Shown here one piece after another: positions 46,376 to 57,799 of a stretch of 64,000 nt of DNA (positions are counted from its first letter, which is position 1; the number at the start of each line of letters is the position of its first letter). Position numbers and translations under genes: made by a program. This stretch comes from Lycium barbarum (taxonomy: Eukaryota; Streptophyta; Magnoliopsida; Solanales; Solanaceae), in assembly GCF_019175385.1 (NCBI RefSeq), contig NC_083346.1:85326543-85390542 (forward strand), in the 5' to 3' direction. A model generated the notes under the pieces. It did no database searches and was not told where the DNA came from. It saw only the letters and a program-made list of their open reading frames with translations.

Positions 46376-49300
46376 ATGGTGAGGACTCGAGCTACTATAG
46401 CCCGAGGTCAGGTGCCAGAGCCCGCAGCTACGGCTTGCAACCGAGGGCGAGCGACAGCACGAGAACGCAGTAGAGCTTGAGGTCGCAGGCTGCCCTAGCC
46501 TGGGACTGGGCTCATGCGGTAGGACAGCGGCGCGAGAGGTCTCCATCTCCAGAGCCTGAGTATCAGTAGGATCGAGACCAAGCCGCAGAGGATGGTGTGG
46601 CCCCAACACTGGTACAGCCTGAGGTTACTTCTAATCAGGCCTTTTCAGGATACTATTGCCAGGGTCTTACTTCATCTTGATGCCCAGCAGGCTGCCGCTG
46701 GTGTTACTACTCCTGGTGGAGGATCATAGACTAGAGTTGGGGTGCAGACCCTTGAGCAGAGACCTACTCGGGTAGCACACCCCGCTGCAGCTATAGATCC
46801 CCGTATTGATGTAGTACCTGCTCTTGGTGAAGATCTTAGGCCCATGGAGGGCGCTTTTATGATAGTGTCTGATCAGGATCTTTTCGGGAGGTTCAGGAAG
46901 TTAGAGCCGTCGAGGTTTTCCGGTACTGCTTCTGAGGACGCTTATGAGTTCATCCTGGATATGCATGAGTTGCTGCACAGGATGGGGATCGTGGAGACCC
47001 ATGGAGTTTACTATGTGTCCTACCAGTTTTATGGCGACGCGAAGACTTGGTGGAGGTATTTTGTTACTTGCAGACCTGAGGGTTCTCCTGCCCTGACTCA
47101 GCCTCAGTTCTACCGGGCCTTCCTTAAGAAGTATGTGCCTCGATATTTGAGAGAGGCACGTAGGGAGGAGTTTATACATCTACAGCAGAGAGGCATGGCT
47201 GTGGAGGCCTATGTGACTCGTTATCTGTATCTAGCTCGTTATTCCACCCCATTGATCCCTACTGAGTCTGACAGGATTAGGCATTTTTTTAGTGAGTTGG
47301 TCGGTCCTCTCTAGATTCCTTGCCTTTAGATAGAGGCCATGGGGGCTTCCTTCCAGTCCATTTTCAAGTATGCTTCTTTGGTTGAGGCCACTAAGGCCCG
47401 TGCATTTGGAGGTTGTGGTGACAAGAGATTATGTCAGACTGGGAGTTATGGTGGTTCTAGTTCAAGGGGCGTCGGTCAGTCTTCTAGGCCTTATCAGCCA
47501 TATTTTAGCCGCCCTGTGCACTCCGCCTTGCAAGCTACCTCCAGTGAGCCACCCAGACAAAGAGCTTTTGAGAGTTCATTTTCTTAACTAGTAGATAGGT
47601 TTGTTTCATACGGGTTCTCAGCTTCAGTTTATCAGCCTTCATCCCCTCTGATCTAATTTTCATGTGGAGAGGTATGACATATTGCTAGGAGGTATTCCTG
47701 ACCCAGACAGGATTATCAGCCACAGAAGACTCTAACATCATCTGGTAGTTGAGGTGCTGCTTCTCAGAGAGGCGGTGCTCAGTCAAGCCGCGGTGGTTAT
47801 CATGGTTCTAGAGGTGGATCCCAGGCAGTTAAAAGTGGGTCCTAGAGTGCCAGAGGGGGGAGCTCAGACTGGACGTGATGGGGCCCATTGCTACTCGTTT
47901 CCGGGTAGACCCAAGGCAGAGGCCTCAGATGCTATGATTTCAGGTACCATTTATGTCCGTCGTATAGCAGCATCTATGTTATTTGATCCTAAATCCACTT
48001 ATTCGTATGTGCCTTCATATCATGCCATTGGTTGGAATTTGCCCTGTGCTAGCATAGATATACCTATTAATGTGTCTACTCCGGTTGGAGATTCAGTTGT
48101 TGTGGACTGAGTTTATCGGTCATGTTTTGTTACTTTTATAGGGTGTGACACTTGGATAGATTTGATGATTCTAGATATAGTGGACTTTGACATTATCTTG
48201 GGTATGTCCTGGCTTTCTCTTTATCACGTGATCTTGGACTGTCACGCCAAGACAATTACCTTAGCCGTGCCGGGTATTCCTAGGCATGAGTGGAGGGGTA
48301 CTCCTAGTCCCGCTCCAAAGAAGATCATTTCCTTCCTTCAGGCGAAAAAGTTAGTAAACAAAGGGCGTTTAGCCTATCTGGCTCATGTTGGTGACACGAC
48401 TATTGCATCTCTACCCCTTGAGTCCATTCCTATTGTGAGTGTGTTCGCGGATGTATTCCCATCGGATCTACTGGGTATGCCACTCGATCGCGACATTGAC
48501 TTTTGCATTTACTTAGATCGGGGCACTCGCCTTATTTCTATTCTGCCATATTCGAAGGTACCTGCTGAGTTGAGAGAGCTTAAGGAGCAGTTATAGGATT
48601 TATTGTCTCCCCTTGGGGTGCTCCTGTGTTATTTGTGAAGAAGAAAGATGGGACCATGAGGATGTGCATTGATTATCACTAGCTGAACAAGGTTACTATT
48701 CGGTACAAGTTCCTTATGCCTTGTATTGATGATCTATTTGACCAGCTTCAGGGTGCCTCATTGTTTTTGAAGATTGACTTGCATTCAGGCTACCACCAGT
48801 TGAGGATCAGGGTGGAGGATATTCTGAAGATAGATTTTTTAACAAGCTATGGCCACTATGAGTTTTTAGTGATGTGTTTTTGTCTTACCGATGCCCCGAC
48901 CGCATTTATAACTTTGATGAATGGCATATTTATGCCATTCCTTGATTCCTTCGTGATTGTGTTTATTGATGATAATATCTTTGTGTATTCCAAGAGTAGA
49001 GAGGAGCATGAGAGCCATCTTCGTACTGTTCTTGGGTTGTTAAAGAAGCATAGCCTGTTTGCTATGTTTTCTAAGTGTGAGTTCTAGTTGGAGTCTATGA
49101 CATTCTTAGGTTACGTGGTGTCGAAGGATGTGATTATGGTTGACCCACAGAAGGTTGAGGCTATGAGGGGTTGGGCGAGGCCCAGTACTATTACTGCGGT
49201 TCATAATTTTATGGGTTTGGCCAGTTATTACCGGCGCTTTATGAAGGGTTTTGCTGCTATTGCTTCATTTTTGACCAGATTGACTCAAAAGGATGTCTCC

Positions 49301-50891
49301 TTCCAGTGGTTAGATGATTACGAGGAGAGCTTTCAAAAGCTTAAGCTTTTTTTTGACTTCAGCACCGATCTTAGCATTACCCGTGGAGGGTAAGGATTTC
49401 GCGGTCTATTGTGATGCCTCTCGTATGGGTTTGGGTGCTGTGTTGATGAAGGAGGGTAGAATGATAACTTATGCTTCCCGTCAGTTTAAAATTCTTAAGA
49501 AGAATTACTCTACCCATAATTTGCAGTTGTTGGCCGTAGTCTTTTCTTTGAAGATTTGGAGGCATTATTTGTGTGGTGTCCATTATGAGACCGTAGCCTT
49601 TAGCATGTGTTTACCTAGAGAGTTCTTAATTCCACGCAGCGCCGATGGATGGAGCTCCTGAAGGACTATGACATCTCTATTCTTTATCATCTCGGGAAAT
49701 CCAATGTTGTGGCTGATGCCTTGAGTTGCAAGGCAGTGAGTATGGGGAGTTTAGCTCGATTAATTATTTCCGAGCGTCCGTTGTCCATAAAGGTTTAGAC
49801 TCTGGCCAACAGTTTCGTTCGCCTTGATATTTCAGCCCTAGAGAGTATTTTGGCTTATGTAGAGGCGAAATCATGTTTATTGGATCGGATAAGGACTCAT
49901 TAGTTTGAGAATGCTCAGTAGAGCAAGATTCGAGATAGAGTTTTGAGGGGTGAGGCTAAGGAGGCCGTGATTGATTTGGAGGGTATTTTGAGGATTAAGA
50001 GATGCGTGTGCGTTCCTAGTGTTGGATATTTGATTCAGTTGATCTTGTCTGAGGCTCATAGCTTTCACTATTCCATTCATTCGGGAGAAACAAAGATGTA
50101 CCGTGATATGAGACAACACTATTGGTGTTGCCGGATGGAGAGAGATATAGTTAAGTTCGTGGCTAAGTGTAGAAATTGTCAGCAGGTAAAGTATGAGCAC
50201 CAGCAACCCGGGGGTATGCTTCAGAGGATGCCCATTCCCGAGTGGAAGTGGGAGAGGATTGCCCTGGATTTTGTTGTGGGTCTTCCGATGGACCTAGGCA
50301 AGTTTGACTCTATTTGGGTGATAGTTGATCGGTTGAGTAAGTTCACTCACTTTCTTCCACTTCAGGTTTCCTATACCGCGGACAAGTTAGCCAAATTGTA
50401 CATTAGGGATATTATGAGATTGCATGGGGTTCCTATTTCTGTTGTATCTGATCGGGGTACTATCTTCACTTCCCGATTCTGGGGGCTTTTCAGGAGGACT
50501 GGGTACCCGATTGGATCTCAGTATAGCTTTTCATCCCTAGACCAATGGCCCGTCCGAGCGGACCATTTAGGTGCTCAGTATAGCATGTGTTATTGACTTT
50601 GGCGGTCATTGGGATCAGCACTTACCATTGGTAGAGTTTGCGTACAACAACAGTTATCATTCAAGTATTGGCATGGTGCCTTTTGAGGCGTTATATGGTA
50701 GGTGGTGTAGATCTCCGGTTGGCTGAATTGATGGGTTCGAGGTTCGACCTTGGGGTACGTATATGTTGAGAGAGTCCCTTGATAGGGTGAGTTATTCAGG
50801 CCAAGCTTTTGGCAGCCCAGAGTGAACAGAAGATGTATGCGGACCGGAAGGTCTGAGATTTAGAGTTTGCTGTTGGTGACCAGGTTCTATT
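46376..50891 (+). pseudogene. Degenerate gag-pol polyprotein, element 5 (first part)
   Basis: ATG 46376 opens MVRTRATIARGQVPEPAA; a TGA follows about 34 codons later. Gag core is at 46880-47310 (FSGTASEDAYEFILDMHELL, TWWRYFVTCRP). The knuckle near 47655 is degenerate with an in-frame TGA. The protease site near 47980 reads D-P-K-S; element 4 has D-P-G-S. RT spans about 48600-49080 and its FIDD box carries an extra Asn codon ([10 protein letters not shown] near 48964). RNase H (CDASRMGLGAVL) is at about 49400-49600. Integrase (CRNCQQVKYEHQ near 50165; WVIVDRLSKFTHF; SVVSDRGTIF) extends to 50891, where element 6 enters in the motif before KVSPMKG. Many stops and frameshifts are present. Confidence 0.88.
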
Positions 50892-51409
50892 TGTTACACC
50901 CCGTAGTTTCGTATGTTGAGATTCGAGCTACCTTTACAGAGGGATGTGAGCCTATATGTGTTTAACTCATTGTTATAAGGGTTTAAGTGCATATAGTAAG
51001 CTATGGAAGGATTGAAGGACAAGTGAATCAAGAAAATTAAATTTGTTGGAACTTGGAAGGGAATATAAGGGGTAATTTTGGCCCAACTTCGAGAAAGAAT
51101 ATCTTTTCGTAGATGAGGAGTTTTGAATCAAAGTAAAATCCTAAAATAAAGTGGCAGCCGATTCTTATTGCATTCACCAAGAGAACATCAGAGGAAGACC
51201 ATCATCTCTATCCGGGTACGATCATAGCTTCATTCATTTGTTGAACCTTGGGGATCACCATTAGCATTGAGGTCAATCACCACACTACCTCTATCATACA
51301 TGCGACATTACACGAAGCGAGAGTGTCCATCGTGTCTAGTTTCCAGCGCAACAAGCCGCTTGTCGATATGGCATCGAAGTGGAGAATTACGGCATTACAA
51401 GATAGGCTG

Positions 51410-51532
51410 ACAGAGCAGAAACACTGCTACAGTAATAGTGCTGCTACAGTACTGCTACAGTACCGAATCGCTACAGTACTTCTACAGTGCCCCCTCCCCC
51501 CCCCCCCCCCCGAATTTGACCCACTATTTAAG
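51410..51532 (+). promoter_or_regulatory. CTACAGT repeat island, C-tract and TATA-like box of element 6's 5' LTR
   Basis: About five (C)TACAGT(A/G) units lie between 51424 and 51490, then a tract of about 16 C at 51496-51511 and CTATTTAAG. The matching place in the right LTR (55500-55561) has only two TACAGTG units and no C-tract. Confidence 0.6.
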
Positions 51533-52579
51533 GATCAAATCTGATCCTAAACCTCATTTTTTTCAGCCAAGAGCACTCCAAATATTTCGCAAATCTTCTA
51601 GAAAACCCTCCTAACTTTCGTGCACTAGATTATATCGCAAATTAAGTGAAATCCCCGAATTTAAGTTTGGAAAACACATAGCTGCGATTATAATATCGAA
51701 TTGCGGCGAAACTTAGCTTGGATTCAAGGTGATAATCGAAGATATTGCAATTCTATCAGGTGAAAGATATGAATCTTTCCTTATTAGTATTGATTTAAGC
51801 TTATCTATGGAGGAAAAGTTACTAAATGAGCGTATAAGGAATTTATGGGTCGAGAAATTGGATAAAACATCGTGTGGGATGTTTATGGAATATGTTGGTA
51901 ATGATAATATTGTTGTTGATGTTGGTATTGTTGTTGCTGTTGTTGATTGCTGAATTGAAATTTTGGGCTAGGCATATAAACAGGGCAGATGCCGTCGAAA
52001 TGTCGACAGATTCTAGAAAGATTTATTTGAAGGACTAAGACAAGCGTTGAGTAGTTAATGTTAAGGTAACCAAAAAGGTATGTTAAGGCTCGTCCCATTC
52101 TTTCAAAGGCATGATTCATATGTTATGATTCCATAAATGTTTTCATAACCTCCTTGTTTTCAAAAGCTAGAAGTTCATAACTCTTAACGCTTCTTATGAT
52201 GTTAAATGAAATATGTTCTATGATGATTGTGACGATGATGATGATTCTCTTCTAGCAACTCCAAAGCTATGATTTGAGAGCATTATGAGATTATTGAGCC
52301 ATTCCATGAATCCCTTGATCTTACTTATTGTTAATGGTCACACCTCATGTTACTCGTTCCTTCGAGGTGAGATATAGCGAAGATAATGATTCTATTTCCA
52401 GTGCTATCTAAGTTCATGATTATCGAGACTCCCATGATATCGTCGACTTCACCTTAAGATAGTTGATCTTCTAAGGAAGGATATAGTGATAATGATAATG
52501 CTAATGATGATGTTGATTTCATTTATGTATATGTATGTATGTATGTATGTATGCATTGCACTCCCACTTATCAGATAGG

Positions 52580-52811
52580 TATAACACCGAGTCCCGAAAG
52601 GGCCAGGTACGGATAACACCGAGTCTCGAAAGGGCCGGGTATGGATAATATCGAGTCTCGAAAGGGCCGGGTACGGATAACACCAAGGCTCGAAAGGGCC
52701 GGGTACGGATAAGACCGAGTCCCGAAAAGGTCGAGGACAGATGACACCGAGTCTCGAAAGGGCCGAGTAAGGATAAGATCGAGTCCCGAAAGGGCCGGGT
52801 ACGGATATGAC
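52580..52811. repeat. Tandem array of 32-bp units, left LTR of element 6
   Basis: About eight imperfect units on AAAGGGCCGGGTACGGATAA + CACCGAGTCTCG. The unit length is not a multiple of three. A chance minus-strand frame stays open through it, giving a repetitive Pro-rich translation that I do not treat as a gene. Confidence 0.85.
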
Positions 52812-53463
52812 AGATGTATGTATAGTAAGTGTATGTGAATGCATATGTATGTATGTTGTGTATGGATGTGTATGAAATGTTTTTCCTGTAGACGAGTAGT
52901 TTACATGATAGAGATCTTAATAAGAGTACGAGGTATAATTACTTACTTTATCTTATGTTATATTCATTCTGATATCATACTAGCATTCATGCCTTACATA
53001 CTCAGTACATTGCTCGTACTGACGTCCCTTCTTGTGGACGCTGTGTTCATGCCCGCAGGTGTAGATAGACGAGACGAGGATCTTTCATCGTCGACTGCCT
53101 TCAGGTACTGGTCTCGAGTGGTGGCTCCACTTCTTCCTGGAGAATCGTCGAGTCTGAGTCTATATATATATATTTATTGTGTTAAGTGTACGTCAGGGGC
53201 CCTGTCCCGACTTGTATACCTCAGTCATGTTCATAGAGGCTTTGCAGACAGTTCCTATGTACAGCTTAGTCATAGTCTGGTAGTAGTAATGTTGGCATCA
53301 TGGGTCCATTGTACATATACTTGTGCATGATATAATGTTCATATTTAGCCCTTAGCCTTATTTTACCATTCGAGATATGAAGGACGAGAGTTATAAGTTG
53401 GTTCGCTCGGTTCCTGCAAGGTGCCGGGTGCCAATCACGCCTTACCTAGGGTGGGGTGTGATA

Positions 53464-53640
53464 AATTGTTATCAGAGCAGTTCGTCCTAGGGGTTGTCTG
53501 CAAAGTCGTGTCCAGTAGAGTCTTGTTTGTGGTGTGAAACGCGCCACATTTATAAACAGGAGGCTACAGGACATCTAGGATGGTTATCTTTCTTTCTTAT
53601 CTTAGATCGTGTCGTAGAGCTATGTCATAGGTTATGAAAT
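53464..53640 (+). other. Primer binding site and leader, element 6
   Basis: TGTTATCAGAGC at 53466-53477, one mismatch from the Met-type site. The leader keeps CCAGTAGAGTCTTGTTTGTGG, CGCGCCACATTTATAAACAGG and GGCTACAGGACATCTAGGAT and ATCGTGTCGTAGAGCTATG, the same blocks as in coding elements 1, 2 and 4. Confidence 0.8.
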
Positions 53641-55149
53641 CCATGGTCCTAACCCCAGATATCTTGATTATTGATAAGTGATTTCTTGCTTGATTTTAAG
53701 GTTACTAGTAAGGATTGATGCACGTATCAGAAAGGTATGTTTTCCGTCTATTGGTGTGGATATATGAGAAGAATTTAGTATAGCTGAACTATGGATCATT
53801 TGTATTTCTGTGGTTGCCCTGTGAGGCATTGGACTTGCTTTCTGAGCTGTGTGTAGGTTTGGGATAGTAAGAATTACAAGGGAAGATCTGTTAAAAATCC
53901 CTCAAAGCTAAATCATGTGAGTATGTGTACATTGCATAAGTAAGGGAAATGGGAAACCTAACAACATGATGGTAAGTGAAATATGTTGAATTAATACATG
54001 TGAACTGCTCTAGAAGGAATTCTTAGATGGCTCAGTTGAGATTAAGGGGATTCAGATAGGTTATATTAAAGGCTTTATAGGAATGAGACTTATTGGGATT
54101 ATAACGAAAATTGATAAACAAGTAAGATATCCTGAATGATCTGCAAGGAAGGTGATCAATAGTTCAATTTGAGGTTTTATAGAAACAAGTGAGTAAATTA
54201 TTGTGAGTTATATGAAGACAATAAGGTAGTAAATTATCGAAAGGATTATGGAATCGGCTATATGTTCAAGTCAAGTTAAAGAGTATTGCTGCACATAGAT
54301 ACATATTGATTTTGAGACTTATGGTCGAAGTAATTGGATAATTGTATACGAGTGGGATTAAGGGGAATAGTAGGGTTTTGATAATAAGGTGATACAATAT
54401 GAGGGAAAGGACTAAGGGAAGAGTTGAAGCCAAAGGTGGGATAGCAAGCGAAGGATATACACCACGATATTATGGATGAACTGAGGGAAAGTACAAGGCA
54501 ACGCAAGTTAGAGTGTTAAGGTAAAACTGCGGTCAAGAGGAGGCTATTTTGATACTAATGGAAGGATAAGAGTGTAGGGACATAAGGTGAGCTACGAAAG
54601 TATTCTTGAGTTAAACTAAATAGAATAAATCAAAGTGAGATCCGAAAAAGACTAAGGACAAAAATGGACTGCAAGGGATGACCAGGGATGGAAAGAATCA
54701 AGGAAGTAGAGATAATCACATGGGATAGTATTTATGTAAAAAGGAAATACAATAAGAAGAAATGAGGAAATGGTTGCTCAAGAAACTGGAACAATTGGTG
54801 ACAAACAAAAGGAAGCTGACAAATGAAAAACGCAAATGAGTTCAGGAAAGGACATGAGATTTAGAGTTCCGAAAGGTACCATAGGACGATACTTTTAAGG
54901 AAAGAATAAAGAAAATATAAGCGGGCATATGGAGGCAAAAGGGAAGGATGTTAAGGATCATGACGAAACAACTACGACTACGGATTCGAATGGAATACTC
55001 TGGATACAGTGATACCACAAGGTAAAACTTTTAAGGGGCGAAGCAAGTAAGCTTGAGTACGAGCACAAGGATGGATTATAGATATAGTTTAAAGTAAGTT
55101 TCGTCTTAATTTAACATTCGAGGATGAGTGTTCTTAAAAGGGAGAAGGA
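53641..55149 (+). other. Non-coding internal domain of element 6
   Basis: About 1.5 kb, strongly purine-rich on the plus strand (many GGAAGG, AAGGA, GAGG runs). I see no retroviral domain, no long ORF and no similarity to gag or pol of its neighbours. The last 80 bp return to the family's 3' UTR (AACATTCGAGGATGAGTGTTCT) and a polypurine tract AAAAGGGAGAAGGA (55136-55149). Confidence 0.7.
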
Positions 55150-56585
55150 TGTTACACCCCGTAGTTTCGTATGTTGAGATTCGAGCCACCTTTACAGAGG
55201 TATGTGAGCCTATATGTGTTTAACTCATGGTTATAAGGGTTTAAGTGCATATAGTAAGCTATGGAAGGATTAAAGGGCAAGTGAATTAAGGAAATTAAAT
55301 TTGTTGGAACTTCGAAGGGAATATGAGGGGTAATTTTGGCCCAACTTTGAGAAAGAATATCTTTTCGTAGATGAGCAGTTTTGAAGCAAAGTAAAAGCCT
55401 AAAATAAAGTTCGTCATGTCTAGTTTCCAACGCAACAAACCGCTGGAAGATATGGCATCGAAGTGGAGAATTATGGACGTTACAAGTTAGGCTGATAGAG
55501 CAGAAACACTGCTACAGTGCTGCTACAGTGACCCCGACCCGAATTTGACCCACTATTTAAGGGTCAAATCAGATCCTAAACCTCATTATTTTCAGCCAAG
55601 AGCACTCCAAATATTTTCCAAATATTCTATAAAACTCGCCCAACTTCCGTCCACTAGATTTTAACTCAAATTAAGTGAAATCCCCGAATTTAAGTTTGGA
55701 AAACACATAGCTGAGATTATAATATCGAATTGCGGCGAAACTTAGCTTGGATTCAGGGTGATAATCGAAGATATTGCAATTCTATCAGTTGAAAGATATG
55801 AATCTATCCTTATTTGTATTGATTTAAGCTTATCTACGGAGGAAAATTTACTAAATGAGCGTATAAGGAATTTATGGGTCGAGAAATTTGATAAAACATC
55901 GTGTGGGATGTTTATGGAATATTTTGGTATTGATAATATTGTTGTTGATGTTGGTATTGTTGTTGTTGGTTATTGAATAGATATTTTGGGCTAGGCATAT
56001 AAACAGGGGAGATGCTGCCGAAATTTTGGCAGATTCTAGAAGGATTTATTTGAAGGACTAAGACAAGCGCTGAGTAGTTAAAGTTAAGGCGACCAAAAAG
56101 GTATGGTAAGGCTGGTCCCTTTCTTTCAAAGGCATGATTACTATGTTATGATTCCATAAATGTTTTCATAACCTCCTCTTTTTCAAAAGCTAGAAGTTCA
56201 TGACTCTTAAAGCTTCTTATGATGTTAAATGAAATATGTTCTATGATGATTCTCTTCGAGAAACTCCGTAGCTATGATTTGAGAGCATTATGAGATTATT
56301 GAGCCATTCCGTGAATCCCTTGATCTTACTTATTGTTGATGGCCTCACCTCATGTTACTCGTTCATTCGAGGTGAGATATAGCGAAGATAATGATTCTAT
56401 TTCTAGTACTGTCTAAGTTTATGATTCTCGAGACTTCCATGACATCGTCGACTTCACTTTAAGATAGTTGATCTTCTAAGGAAGGATATAGTGACAATAA
56501 TAATGCTAATGATGATGTTGATTTCATTTATGTATATTTATGTATATGTATGTATGTATGAATTGCACTCCCACTGATCAGATGG

Positions 56586-56816
56586 GTATAACAACGAATC
56601 CTGAAAGGGCCAGGTACGGATAACACCGAGTCCCAAAAAGGCCGGGTAGGGATAACACCGAGTCCAGAGGGGCTGGGTTTCGATAACACCGAGTCTTGAA
56701 AGGGCTAGGTATGGATAAGATCGAGCCTCGAAAGGGCAGGGTACACGTGACACTGAGTCCCGAAAGGGCCAGGTACGGATAACACCGAGTCCCGAAAGGG
56801 CCGGGTACGGATATGA
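56586..56816. repeat. Tandem array of 32-bp units, right LTR of element 6
   Basis: About eight units on the same consensus as 52580-52811, with independent substitutions. The units within one array differ more than the array lengths do. Confidence 0.85.
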
Positions 56817-57171
56817 CTGACGTATGTATAGTAAGTGTATGTGAATGCATATGGATGTATGTTGTGTATGGATGTGTATGAAATGTTTTTCCTGTAAACG
56901 AGTAGTTTACATGATAGAGATCCTAAGAAGAGTACGATGTATAATTACTTGCTTTATCTTATATCATCTTCATTCTTATATCATACTACTATTCATGCCT
57001 TACATACTCAGTACACTGCTCGTACTGATGTCCCTTCTTGTGGACGCTGCGTTCATGCCCGCAGGTGCAAATAGACGAGACGAGGATCTTCCATCGTAGG
57101 CTGCCTTCAGGTACTGGTCTTGAGTGGTGGCTCCATTTCTTCCTGGAGCATTGCCGAGTCTGAGTCTATAT

Positions 57172-57183
<12 letters not shown>

Positions 57184-57223
<40 letters not shown>
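57184..57223. repeat. (TA)n microsatellite in the 3' LTR of element 6
   Basis: About 40 bp of alternating TA. The equivalent place in the left LTR (53161-53172) has only about 12 bp. Confidence 0.9.
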
Positions 57224-57226
<3 letters not shown>

Positions 57227-57520
57227 TTGTGTTAAGGGTACGTCGGGGGCCCTGTCCCGACTTGTATACATCAGTCATGTTCATAGAGGCTTTGCAGACA
57301 GTTCCTGTGTACAGCTTAGTTATAGGGTGACAGTAGTAATGTCGGCATCATGGGTCTATTGTACATATACTTATGCATGATATTATGTTCATATTTAGCC
57401 TCTTGATCTTATTGTTGCCATTTGAGACATAGAGGATATGAGTTGTAAGATGGTTCGCTTTGTTTTCGCAAGGTGCCGGGTGCCAATCACGCCTTTTCTC
57501 GGGTGCGGTGTGACAATATT

Positions 57521-57550
57521 GAAGGTTTCACCTATGAAGGGTTTTATGAG
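57521..57550 (+). pseudogene. Integrase remnant of element 5 after element 6
   Basis: Ten codons reading KVSPMKGFMS in continuation of the pol frame cut at 50891 (GDQVL, then L from the target site). The integrase C-terminal motif KVSPMKGVMRF is thereby restored. It ends at 57550, where element 7's LTR begins. Confidence 0.75.
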
Positions 57551-57701
57551 CGTCACGACTAGAACCGATGATCCGCGACGAGTGCCTGATATCTAATGAC
57601 CAAACACCAATATACTCATATCTATAAAACACCGCATAATAAGGGCCTACAAGCAACTCAACCTGGACTAAACTTACTCATGAAAGGATAATATCAAGAA
57701 C

Positions 57702-57706
<5 letters not shown>

Positions 57707-57767
<61 letters not shown>
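57707..57767. repeat. (AT)n microsatellite
   Basis: About 61 bp of uninterrupted AT repeats in element 7's LTR, 33 bp left of the Athila-like LTR insertion. Confidence 0.95.
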
Positions 57768-57769
<2 letters not shown>

Positions 57770-57799
57770 AAAGATAACAATGCAAGCCGTCTAGGCTGC

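Larger units (their letters stand above)
50892..53463 (+). repeat. 5' LTR of element 6 (2,572 bp)
   Basis: It starts TGTTACACCCCGTAG and ends GGGGTGTGATA; the right LTR ends TGTGACA, so the last CA has become TA. It has an island of CTACAGT repeats with a poly-C run, TATA-like CTATTTAAG (51524-51532), a predicted donor TTCAAG|GTGATA at 51728/51729, the 32-bp tandem array 52580-52811, the inverted repeat CAGTAC/GTACTG (53003-53021) and an acceptor CCCGCAG|GTG at 53058/53059. Confidence 0.9.
50892..57515 (+). mobile_element. Element 6: LTR retrotransposon without gag-pol (non-autonomous)
   Basis: LTRs 50892-53463 and 55150-57515 flank 1.69 kb. Flanks CTATT (50887-50891) and ATATT (57516-57520) form an imperfect target duplication, and removing the element restores the integrase reading of element 5 (VL, then LKVSPMKG). 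A primer site, leader and polypurine tract are present, but no gag, protease, RT or integrase motif. This fits a large-retrotransposon-derivative type of non-autonomous element; an internally deleted copy of an autonomous element is the alternative. Confidence 0.88.
55150..57515 (+). repeat. 3' LTR of element 6 (2,366 bp)
   Basis: Right copy, diverged from the left by several percent by eye and about 200 bp shorter. Part of the U3 between about 51150 and 51330 of the left copy is missing (jump near 55408), and the C-tract is absent. It keeps a 32-bp tandem array (56586-56816), hairpin CAGTAC/GTACTG (57009-57027) and acceptor GCAG|GTG (57064/57065). It contains a (TA)n run at 57184-57223. Confidence 0.9.
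43453..57550 (+). mobile_element. Element 5: B-type Tekay element, split by element 6 and truncated by element 7
   Basis: 5' LTR B2 (43453-46163), Met-type primer site, gag, protease, RT, RNase H and integrase on the plus strand to 50891. Element 6 then interrupts, the integrase resumes at 57521 and stops at 57550 where element 7 begins. The 3' LTR is not visible. It was inserted into element 8's RT; the left flank of the insertion is ATAAT (43448-43452). Confidence 0.88.

Noticed and set aside
52449..52844. 131-residue minus-strand frame with a repetitive Pro/Gly pattern
   Set aside because: It is a chance frame through the 32-bp tandem array; the unit length is not a multiple of three and the right LTR gives a differently broken version.
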